A program made the position numbers and the translations under genes. From positions 3,162,001-3,226,000 of the forward strand of contig NZ_FO704551.1 of NCBI RefSeq assembly GCF_000968175.1: DNA of 64,000 nt, read 5' to 3'. A model generated the notes under the pieces. It was given only the letters and a program-made list of their open reading frames with translations, was not told where the DNA came from and searched no databases. Origin of the DNA: Xenorhabdus poinarii G6. Its GTDB lineage: Bacteria > Pseudomonadota > Gammaproteobacteria > Enterobacterales > Enterobacteriaceae. This document shows, in pieces, positions 1 through 9,889 of this stretch (positions are counted from its first letter, which is position 1; each line of letters begins with the position of its first letter).

Positions 1-601
1 AAACATTAGTAATAGACTCAATGATAACTTGGGCGTTACCTTTTAAAAATACATTCTGGATATAATATAGCGCGTAAACAAATAAAATCCACCAAAAAAC
101 ACCAATAATAATATCAATCATACCAAGTATGATAACTTGCCTTAGCGGTGGTAATGATGGATTAATAAATTGAGGTAAGATACTGATAAAAAATATAGCA
201 ACTTTTGGGTTAAATATATTAGCCAAAAGCCCAATTAAAAAAGGATTTCTTTTCTGTTTGCTTTGTTTGATTACGTTTTGTGGGGCAACAATCAATTGTT
301 GCTGATTTCTATTGAGATAAATTTCTCTTAATCCAGATCCTCCCAGATAAACAAGATAAAAAGCGCCAATTATTTGCAATATACTGAACGCTGTTTTCGA
401 TGTTGTTAGAATCACTGTTGCACCCAGTGATCCCAAAACAAGATGGAAAAACAGCCCTGATTGCACACCAAATGCAGTGAGCATTCCTTCTTTCTTACTC
501 CTAAATACGCCTTTGCTGATAACCGCCCAATCAGGGCCTGGTGTCAGGTAGGAGAGCAATGCTAGCAGCATAAATATGGACATCAATTCAAAACTGATCA
601 T
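1..601 (-). CDS. LysE/RhtB-family amino-acid exporter, 3' end outside window
   Basis: About 200 codons are visible, from an ATG at 601 to the window edge, where the frame is still open, so the C-terminus is missing. The N-terminus carries the LysE/RhtB hallmark LSYLTPGPDWAVI. It is followed by a hydrophobic helix with GVQSGLFFHLVLGSLGA, a helix ending in YLVYLGG, a polar stretch, and then NIFNPKVAIFFISILPQF, which is also typical of the family. Members are inner-membrane exporters of amino acids such as lysine, threonine or homoserine lactone; the substrate here cannot be read from sequence. It begins 6 bp after the stop of the AlaX-like gene on the same strand, so the two are probably one transcript and may share an amino-acid or amino-acid-analogue substrate (inference). 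Confidence 0.88.
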   Translation of the reverse strand, partial: MISFELMSIFMLLALLSYLTPGPDWAVISKGVFRSKKEGMLTAFGVQSGLFFHLVLGSLGATVILTTSKTAFSILQIIGAFYLVYLGGSGLREIYLNRNQQQLIVAPQNVIKQSKQKRNPFLIGLLANIFNPKVAIFFISILPQFINPSLPPLRQVIILGMIDIIIGVFWWILFVYALYYIQNVFLKGNAQVIIESITNV

Positions 602-607
602 ATCTTA

Positions 608-1480
608 TTATCTCAACTGACAATGTGTCGTAATGACAATATATTCATCACTTTCTCCTGGAGTTATCTCAACCTTAGCATCCTTTATTTCTTCTGTATT
701 GCTGATATGAGTACCACCACAAGGAATAATAATAGGATGGTTTTCTATCGTGCTTTTCCATAATCGCAAATCTGAAATATTTTTTGATGTGTATTCAACC
801 TGTATTTCACACCCAATGGACAACCAGTGATTCAAAGTTAGATTAATTTCCTCACTGACACCATTAAGATTCTGCAAAAACACAGTTTTATCAAAACCTT
901 TTTTCTTTATCGATTTACCCAGTCGATATATATCTACAGATTGTAACTCAGAAATTGATGATTTAAATATTGATGCCTTATCAAAATTAAAGTTACCCAG
1001 ACTATCCGTATCATAGTCTTTATTCCAATATTTATTCGCTGCCTTATTTAGAGCCAAAGACATAAAATGTGCCATACTGTGCGCTGCACTGATTTTATGC
1101 CTGGCATCTGCATCAACAGATAATTTAACGTTGTTACCGATAATCGTTTTCTCTTCCACACCATTTAACGATACTAAATAGTGTGCAGGAATAAGTTTAT
1201 CCGCTGAATCTAATTTATTAGGTATATTCTGGTCGATATAAATCTGACCATCAATGATGGCAGCAGTATAAGTTTTGACAACATTGAGCCTATGATGATT
1301 AACGGCTATAATGCCAACATCACTTTTTTGATCACCCCATTTATAGTTTTTGGGATAAAAGGGGCTATTTTCCGTAATAACAATATACCCATCATGATAT
1401 TTTAATATATCGATGACTGTCGTATTCAGGCTTAATTGCCCGGTCATAAATGAGGATTCAATGACTAAATTATTTAGCAT
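608..1480 (-). CDS. AlaX-like aminoacyl-tRNA editing domain protein
   Basis: A 290-residue protein carrying the two half-sites of the zinc-binding AlaRS/ThrRS editing domain: HSMAH (HxxxH) in the middle and CGGTH (CxxxH, followed by ISNTEEI) near the C-terminus. Free-standing AlaX proteins hydrolyse mischarged Ser- or Gly-tRNA(Ala), and relatives act on other mischarged tRNAs. The N-terminal half looks like the OB-like part found in longer AlaX proteins. I chose the ATG at 1480, preceded by a weak AGGCGA; an in-frame TTG at 1513 would add 11 residues. Its only close partner is the LysE-type exporter 6 bp downstream. An editing hydrolase with an amino-acid exporter would suit protection against a toxic amino acid (inference). 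Enzyme class is well supported, exact substrate unknown. Confidence 0.82.
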   Translation of the reverse strand: MLNNLVIESSFMTGQLSLNTTVIDILKYHDGYIVITENSPFYPKNYKWGDQKSDVGIIAVNHHRLNVVKTYTAAIIDGQIYIDQNIPNKLDSADKLIPAHYLVSLNGVEEKTIIGNNVKLSVDADARHKISAAHSMAHFMSLALNKAANKYWNKDYDTDSLGNFNFDKASIFKSSISELQSVDIYRLGKSIKKKGFDKTVFLQNLNGVSEEINLTLNHWLSIGCEIQVEYTSKNISDLRLWKSTIENHPIIIPCGGTHISNTEEIKDAKVEITPGESDEYIVITTHCQLR

Positions 1481-1613
1481 GTCAATTTCGCCTATTGCTG
1501 ATATTATCAACAATCAATCTACTGACTGATTAAAAAATGTCAAGTTTTCTATGCGATGAATTTCCTGGGAAAAAGATAATGAATAGAATGAATAATTGAT
1601 GAGGTTAAATATA

Positions 1614-1650
1614 TTTTCCATCCTCAATATCCAATATCGAGGATGGAAAA
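1614..1650 (-). terminator. Hairpin downstream of thyA
   Basis: A 12-bp perfect stem (TTTTCCATCCTC at 1614-1625 and GAGGATGGAAAA at 1639-1650) lies about 40 bp beyond the thyA stop. It also lies upstream of the AlaX-like gene. On the minus strand it is followed by an AT-rich run without a clean U tract, so it is a plausible but not textbook intrinsic terminator separating the two units. Confidence 0.6.
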
Positions 1651-1687
1651 ATAACGGTTATTCTTTACTTATTGACGCCATGCAAAA

Positions 1688-2482
1688 TTAAATGGCTACC
1701 GGTGCTTTAATGCCCGGATGCGGATCATAATCCACAATTTCAAAATCTTCGAATCGATAGTCAAACAGGGAATCTGGCTTACGCTTAATCACTAACTTAG
1801 GCAACGCACGTGGCTCACGACTTAATTGAAGTGCCGTCTGTTCCAGATGGTTACGGTAAAGGTGAGTATCACCGCCAGTCCAGACAAAATCACCGACGGC
1901 AAGATCACACTGTTGAGCCACCATATGCACCAACAACGCATAGCTGGCAATGTTGAAGGGGAGTCCTAAAAACACATCACAAGAACGCTGGTAAAGCTGG
2001 CAGGAAAGTTTTCCATCTGCGACGTAGAACTGGAAAAAAGCATGGCATGGGGCTAATGCCATTTTATCCAACTCACCGACATTCCATGCCGAGACGATAA
2101 TACGCCGTGAATCCGGATCGCGTTTCAATTGCTCAATCACCTGAGCCAACTGGTCGATTTGGCGACCATCCGCAGCACCCCAGGAACGCCACTGTTTACC
2201 ATAAACCGGTCCCAAATCTCCCTTTTCGTCAGCCCATTCGTCCCAGATAGACACACCATTATCGTGCAAATATTTGGTGTTAGTATCACCATTCAAAAAC
2301 CAAAGCAATTCATGGATAATCGAACGAATATGACAGCGCTTAGTGGTGACCAGTGGGAAACCTTCCTGCAAATTGAAACGCATCTGATGACCAAAGATAG
2401 AGCGAGTTCCCGTCCCCGTGCGGTCATCTTTTGCTGTGCCCTCTTCCAGCACTTTTTTCATTAAATCCAGATACTGCTTCAT
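1688..2482 (-). CDS. thyA: Thymidylate synthase
   Basis: Converts dUMP to dTMP with 5,10-methylene-tetrahydrofolate as one-carbon donor and reductant. The 264-residue length matches the E. coli enzyme. Visible motifs are the catalytic cysteine in [12 protein letters not shown], the phosphate-binding arginines in [14 protein letters not shown], and the folate/dUMP segment [16 protein letters not shown]. The C-terminus ends in APVAI, the family's closing residues that shut over the active site. The start codon overlaps the lgt stop by 4 bp, so translation is probably coupled to lgt as in the enterobacterial lgt-thyA pair. Nothing looks altered. Confidence 0.98.
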   Translation of the reverse strand: MKQYLDLMKKVLEEGTAKDDRTGTGTRSIFGHQMRFNLQEGFPLVTTKRCHIRSIIHELLWFLNGDTNTKYLHDNGVSIWDEWADEKGDLGPVYGKQWRSWGAADGRQIDQLAQVIEQLKRDPDSRRIIVSAWNVGELDKMALAPCHAFFQFYVADGKLSCQLYQRSCDVFLGLPFNIASYALLVHMVAQQCDLAVGDFVWTGGDTHLYRNHLEQTALQLSREPRALPKLVIKRKPDSLFDYRFEDFEIVDYDPHPGIKAPVAI

Positions 2483-3369
2483 TTTGCCTCTTGTACCTTG
2501 TTATTACGAGTTTTGTTGCCAGGGCATTGATATGCCCATACCATCAGGGCGATTCCAGCTAAGATCATCGGGACAGAAAGAATTTGCCCCATACTGATCC
2601 CGTCGAATAACCCAAGCTGTGCGTCAGGCTGGCGGAAAAATTCAACGATGATGCGGAATGCACCGTAACCAATCAGGAATAAGCCTGAAACACTTCCTGT
2701 CGGGCGCGATTTCCGAATAAATATATTGAGGATGATAAATAACACTATACCTTCAAGCACCATCTCATATAACTGTGATGGATGGCGAGGCAGGACACCG
2801 AATTTTTCCAGAATCGGCCATAACGAAGGATCGGATGTGGCCAAGGCAATATCTTCGCTACGGGAACCCGGGAATAGTATCGCCCACGGTGTATCCAGCG
2901 TCACACGCCCCCACAATTCACCATTGATAAAGTTACCGATACGCCCCATCCCCAAACCAAAAGGCACTAATGGCGCCACGAAATCCGCAACCTGTAAGAA
3001 ATGGCGCTTGGTACGGCGTGAAAACCACCACATCGCGCAGATAACCCCGACCAGCCCGCCGTGGAAAGACATACCCCCATCCCAAACTTTAAACAGATAA
3101 AGAGGATTATCCAGGAACATGGGCAGATTATAGAACAGAACATAACCCAGACGTCCACCAACGAAAACCCCGGCAAACCCGGCATACAGTAAGTTTTCAA
3201 CTTCGTTTTTGTGCCAACCACTGTTTGGTTTTGCTGCTCGACGATTTGCCAGCCATAGGGCAAAAACAAAACCGACCAGATACATAAGACCATACCAATG
3301 GAGGGAGACAGGCCCGATAGAAAATATCACCGGGTCAATATTAGGAAATGCCAGATAGCTCGTGCTCAT
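2479..3369 (-). CDS. lgt: Prolipoprotein diacylglyceryl transferase
   Basis: Inner-membrane enzyme that moves a diacylglyceryl group from phosphatidylglycerol to the lipobox cysteine of prolipoproteins, the first step of lipoprotein maturation. The 296-residue protein has about seven hydrophobic segments and the family signatures [10 protein letters not shown] (essential His) and [18 protein letters not shown] (essential Arg and Asn). It starts with an ATG at 3369. It precedes thyA with a 4-bp overlap. The lipoproteins LpoA and DolP encoded in this window are among its expected clients. Confidence 0.97.
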   Translation of the reverse strand: MSTSYLAFPNIDPVIFSIGPVSLHWYGLMYLVGFVFALWLANRRAAKPNSGWHKNEVENLLYAGFAGVFVGGRLGYVLFYNLPMFLDNPLYLFKVWDGGMSFHGGLVGVICAMWWFSRRTKRHFLQVADFVAPLVPFGLGMGRIGNFINGELWGRVTLDTPWAILFPGSRSEDIALATSDPSLWPILEKFGVLPRHPSQLYEMVLEGIVLFIILNIFIRKSRPTGSVSGLFLIGYGAFRIIVEFFRQPDAQLGLFDGISMGQILSVPMILAGIALMVWAYQCPGNKTRNNKVQEAK

Positions 3370-3499
3370 CGTTCCCCACTAAAATAAGGTTGTGTGAATG
3401 ACATTGTGAATCAATGCGTTTGCGTGAATGAATTATATGACCGAAGTCACTTAAGACAAATGATTGCAGATAATAGCACACACCATAAAGGGGATTTTA

Positions 3500-5746
3500 C
3501 TAAATCCCCCCTCGGATCAGGCCACCTAACCCCTGTGATGCCATAAATTCGGCTAACCGTTTTTTGACTTCATGGCGGGTTTCGGCTTGCAATACCAACC
3601 CGATAAGATTCTTCAATTCCCCGGCGTCCAGCTGTCTCAGCAGATATTTGGTGCGCGGAATACTGCGGCCACTCATGCTCAGGCAACGATAGCCCAAACC
3701 AAGTAATATTAATGTTCCCATGGGCAAGCCTGCCATTTCGCCGCAGACACTAACGGGGATAGCCAAGCGTTGGCATTCATCAAAGGCCAGTTTCAAGGCG
3801 CTTATTACCGCAGGATGTAAATTATCATAGAGTGACGCGACATGTGTGTTATTGCGATCCACCGCCAGCAAATATTGGGTCAAATCGTTTGTGCCAATAG
3901 AAACAAAATCAATCCGTTTTTTTAATTGTGGCAATAAAAACAGGGCCGAGGGAACTTCAATCATGATACCAATCGGCGGCATTGCCATCGCCGTCGCCAG
4001 CGTTTGCTCTACTTCACGTTTTGCTCTCTCAATCAGTTTTCGGGTTTCATCAATCTCCTCAATGCTTGTCACCATCGGCAAAAGGATCTTTAAATTGCCC
4101 GTTTGTGTATTGGCTTTTAGCATCGCCCGAAGCTGGATCAGAAATATCTCTGGTTGATCCAATGTGATACGAATTCCCCGCCACCCCAAACACGGGTTTT
4201 CTTCATTAATGGGCATGTAGGGCAGTTGTTTATCCGCTCCAATATCCAGTGTCCGTAACACCACGGGCTTATCAGGGAAAAGTTCCAGCATTTCCTGGTA
4301 ACGGTGTTTCTGTTCATCTTCGGATGGAAAACCGCTACTTAGCATAAAGGGAATTTCAGTGCGGTACAGCCCAATACCATCTATACACCCTTCTGTCTTT
4401 TGTTCGTTTTTTAAGCTCAGGCCAGCATTGAGTTGTACCAGAACCCGTTCGCCGCTTTTAAGCTGTGCCCGCTGCTGCTGTTCACCTTCAGCCAATTTAC
4501 TGAGAACCTGTTCTTCTTCGATGATGTGTTGGTATTCTTTGGCAACCAGCGGTTCTGGCTCAATAAGAACCTCTCCGCGGTAACCATCAAGGATGAGTGT
4601 CCGGTTATGTAATAACTCAGGCTGAATATCCGCACCCATCATCGCAGGAAGCCCCATTGCGCGAACCAGAATGGCAGAATGGGAGTGAGTCGCGCCGTCC
4701 CGCACAACCACGCCGACCAACTGATCTTGCGGCAACTCAGCCAACAAGTGAGCACTGAGTTCATCAGCAACCAGAATAAAGCGTGCCGGCCATTGCCCTT
4801 TTTCCGTAAAAGAATCATTCAGATGGAACAACACTCGTTGACCAAGTGCCCGCAGATCTGATGCCCTTTCCCGCATGTAAGGATCCTGCAATTTGGCAAA
4901 CTGTTCCGCATATTTCTCAATGACGGTTTTCACCGCCCATTCCGCGACAAAACCATTATCAACGGAATGAAACAGATCTTGTTTGAGTTTGGGATCATGT
5001 AAGAGGTGAGAATAGAGATCAAAAATGGCGGCACTTTCTTTTTGTGAACTGGCGGTGAAACGCTTGCTGATACGACGGCATTCAGCCGTGGTTTTTTCAA
5101 GCGCACCATTTAGCCTTGAGCGTTCAGCCGGGCAATCCAGTGTTAATGCTTCTGTCACCTGTTCTAACAAAGGTTGGGAGCGATCTTGCCAGCCCTGCGC
5201 CATCACAATGCCGTTCGAAATGGCAAGGGCTTTAATGCGGGTTTGACGATACTGACCAAACACCCCCTTTGTTTGCGACTGAGCGAAAACCACCGCCAGT
5301 TGCATCGCCAACGTCACCATGAAAGATTCTTCACTTTCATTGAATAACCGTCGTTCATGTTGTTGAACAACCAATATTCCCTGCAATTGACGACGATAAA
5401 TCATCGGGGCACCTAAAAAAGCCCGCAGGTTTTCTTCTTTCACCTGAGGAATATATTTAAAACTGGGATGTTCGCGGATATCAGCGAGATTGATTAATTC
5501 GGACAAGTGCCCGACTTGCCCCACAACGCCTTCATTAAAGGCCAAACTGATGGCTCGTCCTTTGGGTTTTCGTAACCCTTTGGTCGCCATCAGGTAATAA
5601 CATTGCCGCTGATGATCAGCCAGATAGATAGAACAGACATCCGTGTTCATTGCCAGACACGTTTCATTGACCAGTAGTTCAAGCGCTTCAGATAAATTAG
5701 CTGCCATCGCAACCTTTTCGACAATTTCCCTTAAGCGCATCAGCAT
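3500..5746 (-). CDS. ptsP: Nitrogen-PTS enzyme I (EI-Ntr)
   Basis: First phosphotransferase of the regulatory nitrogen PTS; it autophosphorylates from PEP and passes phosphate to NPr and EIIA-Ntr. The 748 residues show an N-terminal GAF domain (about 1-170, which in the family senses glutamine and 2-oxoglutarate), then the EI domain. The phospho-histidine lies in VRDGATHSHSAILVRAMG (about residue 355). The PEP-binding TIM barrel carries GIGLYRTEIPFML, LRTLDIGADKQLPY, SIGTNDLTQYLLAVDR and the catalytic cysteine in VSVCGEMAG. It follows rppH by 9 bp in the order rppH-ptsP, as in E. coli. Complete and apparently functional. Confidence 0.97.
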   Translation of the reverse strand: MLMRLREIVEKVAMAANLSEALELLVNETCLAMNTDVCSIYLADHQRQCYYLMATKGLRKPKGRAISLAFNEGVVGQVGHLSELINLADIREHPSFKYIPQVKEENLRAFLGAPMIYRRQLQGILVVQQHERRLFNESEESFMVTLAMQLAVVFAQSQTKGVFGQYRQTRIKALAISNGIVMAQGWQDRSQPLLEQVTEALTLDCPAERSRLNGALEKTTAECRRISKRFTASSQKESAAIFDLYSHLLHDPKLKQDLFHSVDNGFVAEWAVKTVIEKYAEQFAKLQDPYMRERASDLRALGQRVLFHLNDSFTEKGQWPARFILVADELSAHLLAELPQDQLVGVVVRDGATHSHSAILVRAMGLPAMMGADIQPELLHNRTLILDGYRGEVLIEPEPLVAKEYQHIIEEEQVLSKLAEGEQQQRAQLKSGERVLVQLNAGLSLKNEQKTEGCIDGIGLYRTEIPFMLSSGFPSEDEQKHRYQEMLELFPDKPVVLRTLDIGADKQLPYMPINEENPCLGWRGIRITLDQPEIFLIQLRAMLKANTQTGNLKILLPMVTSIEEIDETRKLIERAKREVEQTLATAMAMPPIGIMIEVPSALFLLPQLKKRIDFVSIGTNDLTQYLLAVDRNNTHVASLYDNLHPAVISALKLAFDECQRLAIPVSVCGEMAGLPMGTLILLGLGYRCLSMSGRSIPRTKYLLRQLDAGELKNLIGLVLQAETRHEVKKRLAEFMASQGLGGLIRGGI

Positions 5747-5755
5747 AACTATGAC

Positions 5756-6286
5756 CTAATTTCTTCTACGACGATGTAAATAAGGTGAGTATAGCAATGA
5801 AGCAGGTTCCTGCACTGGCATCACAATCGCGGCGAATTCTTTCATTACACGGCGATAGACTTCTCGCTTAAAAGACACGACCTGCCGGACAGGATACCAA
5901 TAACTGACCCACCGCCAGCCATCAAATTCCGGTGTCTTACTGCGCTGCACATTAATCTCTGCTTCGTCACATAACAATTGCAATAAAAACCAACGTTGTT
6001 TCTGCCCGATACAAACAGGCTTTGTATCCCAACGCACCAAACGCTTGGGTAATTTGTAACGCAACCAACCCCGGGTCGAAGCGAGAACCCGAACATCTTT
6101 GCGATTTAAACCAACTTCTTCGAATAACTCGCGGTACATCGCCTGTTCTGATGATTCCCCTGGATTGATACCCCCCTGAGGAAACTGCCAGGAATGCTGC
6201 CCATAACGGCGGGCCCATAGAACCTGCCCTTGGCGATTACAAATTACAATTCCTACATTCGGGCGGTAGCCATCCTCATCGATCAC
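5756..6286 (-). CDS. rppH: RNA 5'-pyrophosphohydrolase (Nudix)
   Basis: Removes pyrophosphate from 5'-triphosphate mRNAs and so triggers RNase E-dependent decay. The 176 residues contain a complete Nudix box: [20 protein letters not shown] followed by VGL, with the metal-binding REXXEE glutamates. The N-terminus [16 protein letters not shown] and the segment [15 protein letters not shown] match the enterobacterial enzyme. The start codon is GTG (6286), as in E. coli. It leads the rppH-ptsP unit; thiB and its riboswitch run the other way upstream, so this 330-bp gap must hold divergent promoters. Confidence 0.97.
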   Translation of the reverse strand: MIDEDGYRPNVGIVICNRQGQVLWARRYGQHSWQFPQGGINPGESSEQAMYRELFEEVGLNRKDVRVLASTRGWLRYKLPKRLVRWDTKPVCIGQKQRWFLLQLLCDEAEINVQRSKTPEFDGWRWVSYWYPVRQVVSFKREVYRRVMKEFAAIVMPVQEPASLLYSPYLHRRRRN

Positions 6287-6405
6287 CGGACTACCTCTTG
6301 ATTGAATAAATTTAAAAATATCGCTAATTGTTTCACACTCACCTCAAGCGGTAAACCTCTATGATTGGACTTTGCAGACGTAGCCGAAGTCTCTACAATA
6401 CCCCC

Positions 6406-6497
6406 ATCTCAACGGGGTGCTGTTGTGACAACACAACACTGCTGAGAATAAACCCGTCGAACCTGAACCGGCTAGTACCGTCGTAGGGATTTGAGAT
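6406..6497 (+). promoter_or_regulatory. TPP (thi-box) riboswitch
   Basis: The thi-box core is present in order: ACGGGGTGC, then GCTGAGA, ACCCGTCGAACCTGA, and CCGGCTAGTACCG...GTAGGGA. P1 is formed by ATCTCAA (6406-6412) pairing with TTGAGAT (6491-6497). It lies about 115 bp upstream of the thiB GTG and should lower expression of the thiamine importer when thiamine pyrophosphate is abundant. The rest of the gap 6287-6613 holds no gene that I can see. Confidence 0.95.
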
Positions 6498-6613
6498 GCT
6501 AATCATTAGTGTGATCAATGTAATTTTTATTTAGCACCTTCTCAGATCCTTTGCCACTGCTAATAACGGTTGATATTCATCACGATGATCAATCATCACT
6601 ACAGGAGAGCAAA

Positions 6614-7621
6614 GTGTTTAAGAAACTCTTTTCTGGCTTTATTGCGGCTGTCAGTATGCTGTCTATTTCTGCCTGTGTTTTTGCTCAGGAGAAGCCGACA
6701 CTGACGGTGTATACTTATGATTCCTTTGCCTCTGAATGGGGGGCAGGGCCTGCCATCAAAACAGCCTTTGAAGCAGAATGCGGCTGTGAGCTGAAATTCG
6801 TTGCGCTGGAAGATGGCGTCTCCTTGCTGAACCGTTTGCGCCTCGAAGGTAAAAAAACCCCCGCCGATATTATATTGGGGTTAGATAACAATCTGATTCA
6901 GGCCGCGCAGAAAACCGGGTTATTCACCCCAAGTCACGTCGATACCTCAAAACTGAAATTACCGATTACATGGAACAATACGACATTTATTCCTTATGAT
7001 TACGGCTATTTTGCCTTTATTTACAACAAAAACACCTTACCGCATCCGCCCAAAAGTATGGATGAATTAATCAATAATCCGCAAAATTGGAAGATTATTT
7101 ATCAGGACCCGCGCACCAGTACCCCCGGTTTGGGGTTGCTGCTCTGGATGCAAAATCTCTATGGTGACAACACCGCACAAGCATGGCAGAAAATTGCCAG
7201 AAAAACACTCACGGTCACTAAAGGCTGGAGTGAAGCCTACGGCCTGTTTCTGAAAGGTGAGGGAGATATGGTTTTGAGTTATACCACGTCACCGGCTTAC
7301 CACATCATGTCAGAGAAAAAAGATAACTATGCCGCCGCTATCTTTGAAGAAGGGCACTATTTACAGATTGAAGTGGCCGCCCAAATCACCACCAGCAAAC
7401 AGCCGGAACTGGCACAAAAGTTTATGAATTTTATGATCTCGCCTGCATTTCAGCGCGTTTTGCCAACCACGCAATGGATGTATCCGGTGATTGATATTCC
7501 TCTACCGGACGTTTTCAAACACCTTCCTGTTCCTGAAAAATCGCTGCAATTCAATGCTGATGATGTAGCAAAACACCGTACCAAATGGATCCGTACATGG
7601 CAAAGCGCTGTCAGCCGTTAA
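6614..7621 (+). CDS. thiB: Thiamine/TPP periplasmic binding protein
   Basis: Solute-binding subunit of the ThiBPQ importer for thiamine and its phosphates. I chose the GTG at 6614 because AGGAGAG sits just upstream and the protein then opens with a signal peptide (FKKLFSGFIAAVSMLSIS, probable cleavage after CVFA). The mature part starts KPTLTVYTYDSF, typical of the family, with SEWGAGPAIKTAFE, ILGLDNNL and GWSEAYGLFLKGEGDMVLSY downstream. It is 335 residues from that start. The frame is open further upstream to 6551, but that would mask the signal peptide. thiP begins 25 bp before this gene ends. Confidence 0.95.
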   Translation: MFKKLFSGFIAAVSMLSISACVFAQEKPTLTVYTYDSFASEWGAGPAIKTAFEAECGCELKFVALEDGVSLLNRLRLEGKKTPADIILGLDNNLIQAAQKTGLFTPSHVDTSKLKLPITWNNTTFIPYDYGYFAFIYNKNTLPHPPKSMDELINNPQNWKIIYQDPRTSTPGLGLLLWMQNLYGDNTAQAWQKIARKTLTVTKGWSEAYGLFLKGEGDMVLSYTTSPAYHIMSEKKDNYAAAIFEEGHYLQIEVAAQITTSKQPELAQKFMNFMISPAFQRVLPTTQWMYPVIDIPLPDVFKHLPVPEKSLQFNADDVAKHRTKWIRTWQSAVSR

Positions 7622-9207
7622 TCGCGGGTTGGTTATTGCCGGGGGTTATTGCCTCCGGCTTATTGATACTTGTTGCCTTGTCAGCCTTCGGGACGCTGTG
7701 GTTTTATGCCCCTGAAAGCGATTGGCAGGCACTTCTGGATGACCGTTATCTTTGGCATGTCATTCGGTTTACCTTCTGGCAGGCATTGCTCTCTGCCCTC
7801 TGCTCGGTATTTCCGGCGCTTTTTCTTGCCCGGGCACTTTATCGCCGCCATTTTCCGGGAAAAAGGCTATTTCTGCGCTTATGTGCCATGACCTTGATCC
7901 TGCCTGTTTTGGTGGCTTTGTTTGGCATCCTTACCGTTTATGGTCAAACTGGCTGGCTGGCAAAGCTCGCCCAATGGATCGGTGTTGAATATCGTTTCAC
8001 GCCTTACGGGTTGCAGGGCATTCTGCTGGCACATATTTTCTTCAATATGCCAATGGCGACCCGATTATTGCTGCAATCTCTGGAGAGTATTGCCATTGAG
8101 CAACGTCAACTCGCCGCTCAACTGGGCATGAATGAATGGCAGCATTTTCGTTTTATCGAGTGGCCTTATCTGCGCCGCCAGATCCTGCCGACTGGCGCCC
8201 TGATTTTCATGCTGTGCTTTGCCAGTTTCGCCACGGTTCTCACCCTGGGGGGTGGCCCGGCAGCCACCACCATTGAACTGGCCATTTATCAGACGCTCAG
8301 TTACGACTATGATCTGAATCAGGCTGCCTTGCTTGCCTTGATCCAGCTTGTATGTTGCCTCGGTTTGGTTCTCCTGAGCCAAAAACTCAAAGGCGCACTT
8401 TCTGTAGGCTATGGACATCAACAACAATGGCGCAATCCACAAGATTCCTGGCGGCAAAAATGCTTGGATGGCTTATTGATTGGCCTCGCGTTACTGCTGT
8501 TACTTCCGCCTTTATTGGCGGTTATCATTGATGGTCTGAACCGGGGGATGATGGGTGTCCTCAGCCAACCCGCTTTATGGCAAGCTCTGACAACCTCGAT
8601 CATCATTGCTGTGGGGGCAGGATTGCTGTGCGTCATGCTAACCCTGATGTTGCTATGGAGCAGCCGCGAATTACGTTTACGTCACGCCCCTCGCTGGGGA
8701 CAGGCGATGGAAACCAGTGGATTGTTGATCCTTGCCATGCCGGGCATTGTGCTGGCGACCGGTTTCTTTCTCCTGTTGAACACCACCATTGGTCTCCCCC
8801 AATCACCTTATGGCTTAGTTATCCTGACCAACGCCCTGATGGCGATCCCTTACGCCTTCAAGGTATTGGAAAATCCCATGCACGATCTGGCGGAACGTTA
8901 CAATCCCCTGTGTCGTTCTCTCAATATCCGAGGGCTTCACCGCCTGCGCTGGATAGAACTGAAAGCATTAAAAATGCCTTTGGCACAAGCATTAGCGTTT
9001 GCCTGTGTATTATCCATCGGGGATTTTGGTGTGGTCGCTTTATTTGGCAATGACGATTTCCGTACCTTGCCGTATTACCTTTATCAACAAATTGGGGCAT
9101 ATCGTAGTCAGGATGGGGCAGTCACGGCGTTTCTGCTGCTTTTGCTGTGCTTTATTTTATTCACTGTCATTGAACACTTACCGAGCCGACGTCATGATCA
9201 CACTTGA
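7597..9207 (+). CDS. thiP: Thiamine ABC transporter permease
   Basis: Membrane subunit of ThiBPQ. It is about 536 residues with around twelve hydrophobic segments in two homologous halves, each with an ABC permease coupling loop. The first half contains [20 protein letters not shown] and [16 protein letters not shown]; the second contains [16 protein letters not shown] and [17 protein letters not shown] chose the ATG at 7597 ([16 protein letters not shown]), which aligns with the E. coli start and gives a 25-bp overlap with thiB; the in-frame ATG at 7585 is less likely. It overlaps thiQ by 14 bp, so the three subunits are translationally coupled. Confidence 0.96.
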   Translation: MAKRCQPLIAGWLLPGVIASGLLILVALSAFGTLWFYAPESDWQALLDDRYLWHVIRFTFWQALLSALCSVFPALFLARALYRRHFPGKRLFLRLCAMTLILPVLVALFGILTVYGQTGWLAKLAQWIGVEYRFTPYGLQGILLAHIFFNMPMATRLLLQSLESIAIEQRQLAAQLGMNEWQHFRFIEWPYLRRQILPTGALIFMLCFASFATVLTLGGGPAATTIELAIYQTLSYDYDLNQAALLALIQLVCCLGLVLLSQKLKGALSVGYGHQQQWRNPQDSWRQKCLDGLLIGLALLLLLPPLLAVIIDGLNRGMMGVLSQPALWQALTTSIIIAVGAGLLCVMLTLMLLWSSRELRLRHAPRWGQAMETSGLLILAMPGIVLATGFFLLLNTTIGLPQSPYGLVILTNALMAIPYAFKVLENPMHDLAERYNPLCRSLNIRGLHRLRWIELKALKMPLAQALAFACVLSIGDFGVVALFGNDDFRTLPYYLYQQIGAYRSQDGAVTAFLLLLLCFILFTVIEHLPSRRHDHT

Positions 9208-9889
9208 AAACATTATTTATCGTTATGAACACCTTGCCATGCATTTTCATGTGAGTATAAAAGCCGGAGAGCGCGTTGCGATCTTTGGCCCAAGTGGTGC
9301 GGGTAAAAGTACATTGTTAAGTTTAATGGCGGGGTTTCAGTCTCCCAAGCAGGGGAATATTTGGCTAAATGGTGAAAATCATACCAATACCCCACCTGCA
9401 AGACGGCCTGTTTCGATGCTCTTTCAGGAAAATAACCTGTTTTCCCATTTAACCATTGAGCAAAATATTGGTTTGGGATTACATCCCGGATTGCGGTTGG
9501 ATAGTGAACAAAAGAAAACTCTCCGGCAAATTGCCTCTCAGGTCGCACTGGAGGCGTGTTTATCCCGCCTGCCAGCCCAACTTTCTGGCGGTCAACGCCA
9601 ACGGGCAGCATTGGCGCGTTGTTTGGTTCGCCATCAGCCTATTTTATTGCTGGACGAACCATTTTCCGCGCTTGATCCTGCTTTACGTAATGAAATGCTG
9701 GAATTACTGGCGCAAATATGCCGTGAACGCCAAATCACGTTATTGATGGTGTCCCATAATCTTGAGGATGCCGCCAAAATTGCGCCCCGTTCTTTGCTGA
9801 TTGTGGACGGCCGCATTCATTACGATGGAGACACGGCGAAGCTGGTGACTGGCGAGGCTGAAGAAGCGGTGATATTGGGGATAGGCTAA
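9194..9889 (+). CDS. thiQ: Thiamine ABC transporter ATP-binding subunit
   Basis: ATPase that powers ThiBPQ. The 231 residues contain Walker [10 protein letters not shown], the Q-loop in [13 protein letters not shown], the ABC signature LSGGQRQR, Walker [14 protein letters not shown] and the switch histidine in [11 protein letters not shown]. The ATG at 9194 ([11 protein letters not shown]) matches the family start; the longer open frame upstream is inside thiP. The C-terminus EEAVILGIG lines up with known ThiQ, so the gene is full length. Its last 150 bp are antisense to the end of the convergent glycosyltransferase gene. Confidence 0.96.
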   Translation: MITLENIIYRYEHLAMHFHVSIKAGERVAIFGPSGAGKSTLLSLMAGFQSPKQGNIWLNGENHTNTPPARRPVSMLFQENNLFSHLTIEQNIGLGLHPGLRLDSEQKKTLRQIASQVALEACLSRLPAQLSGGQRQRAALARCLVRHQPILLLDEPFSALDPALRNEMLELLAQICRERQITLLMVSHNLEDAAKIAPRSLLIVDGRIHYDGDTAKLVTGEAEEAVILGIG

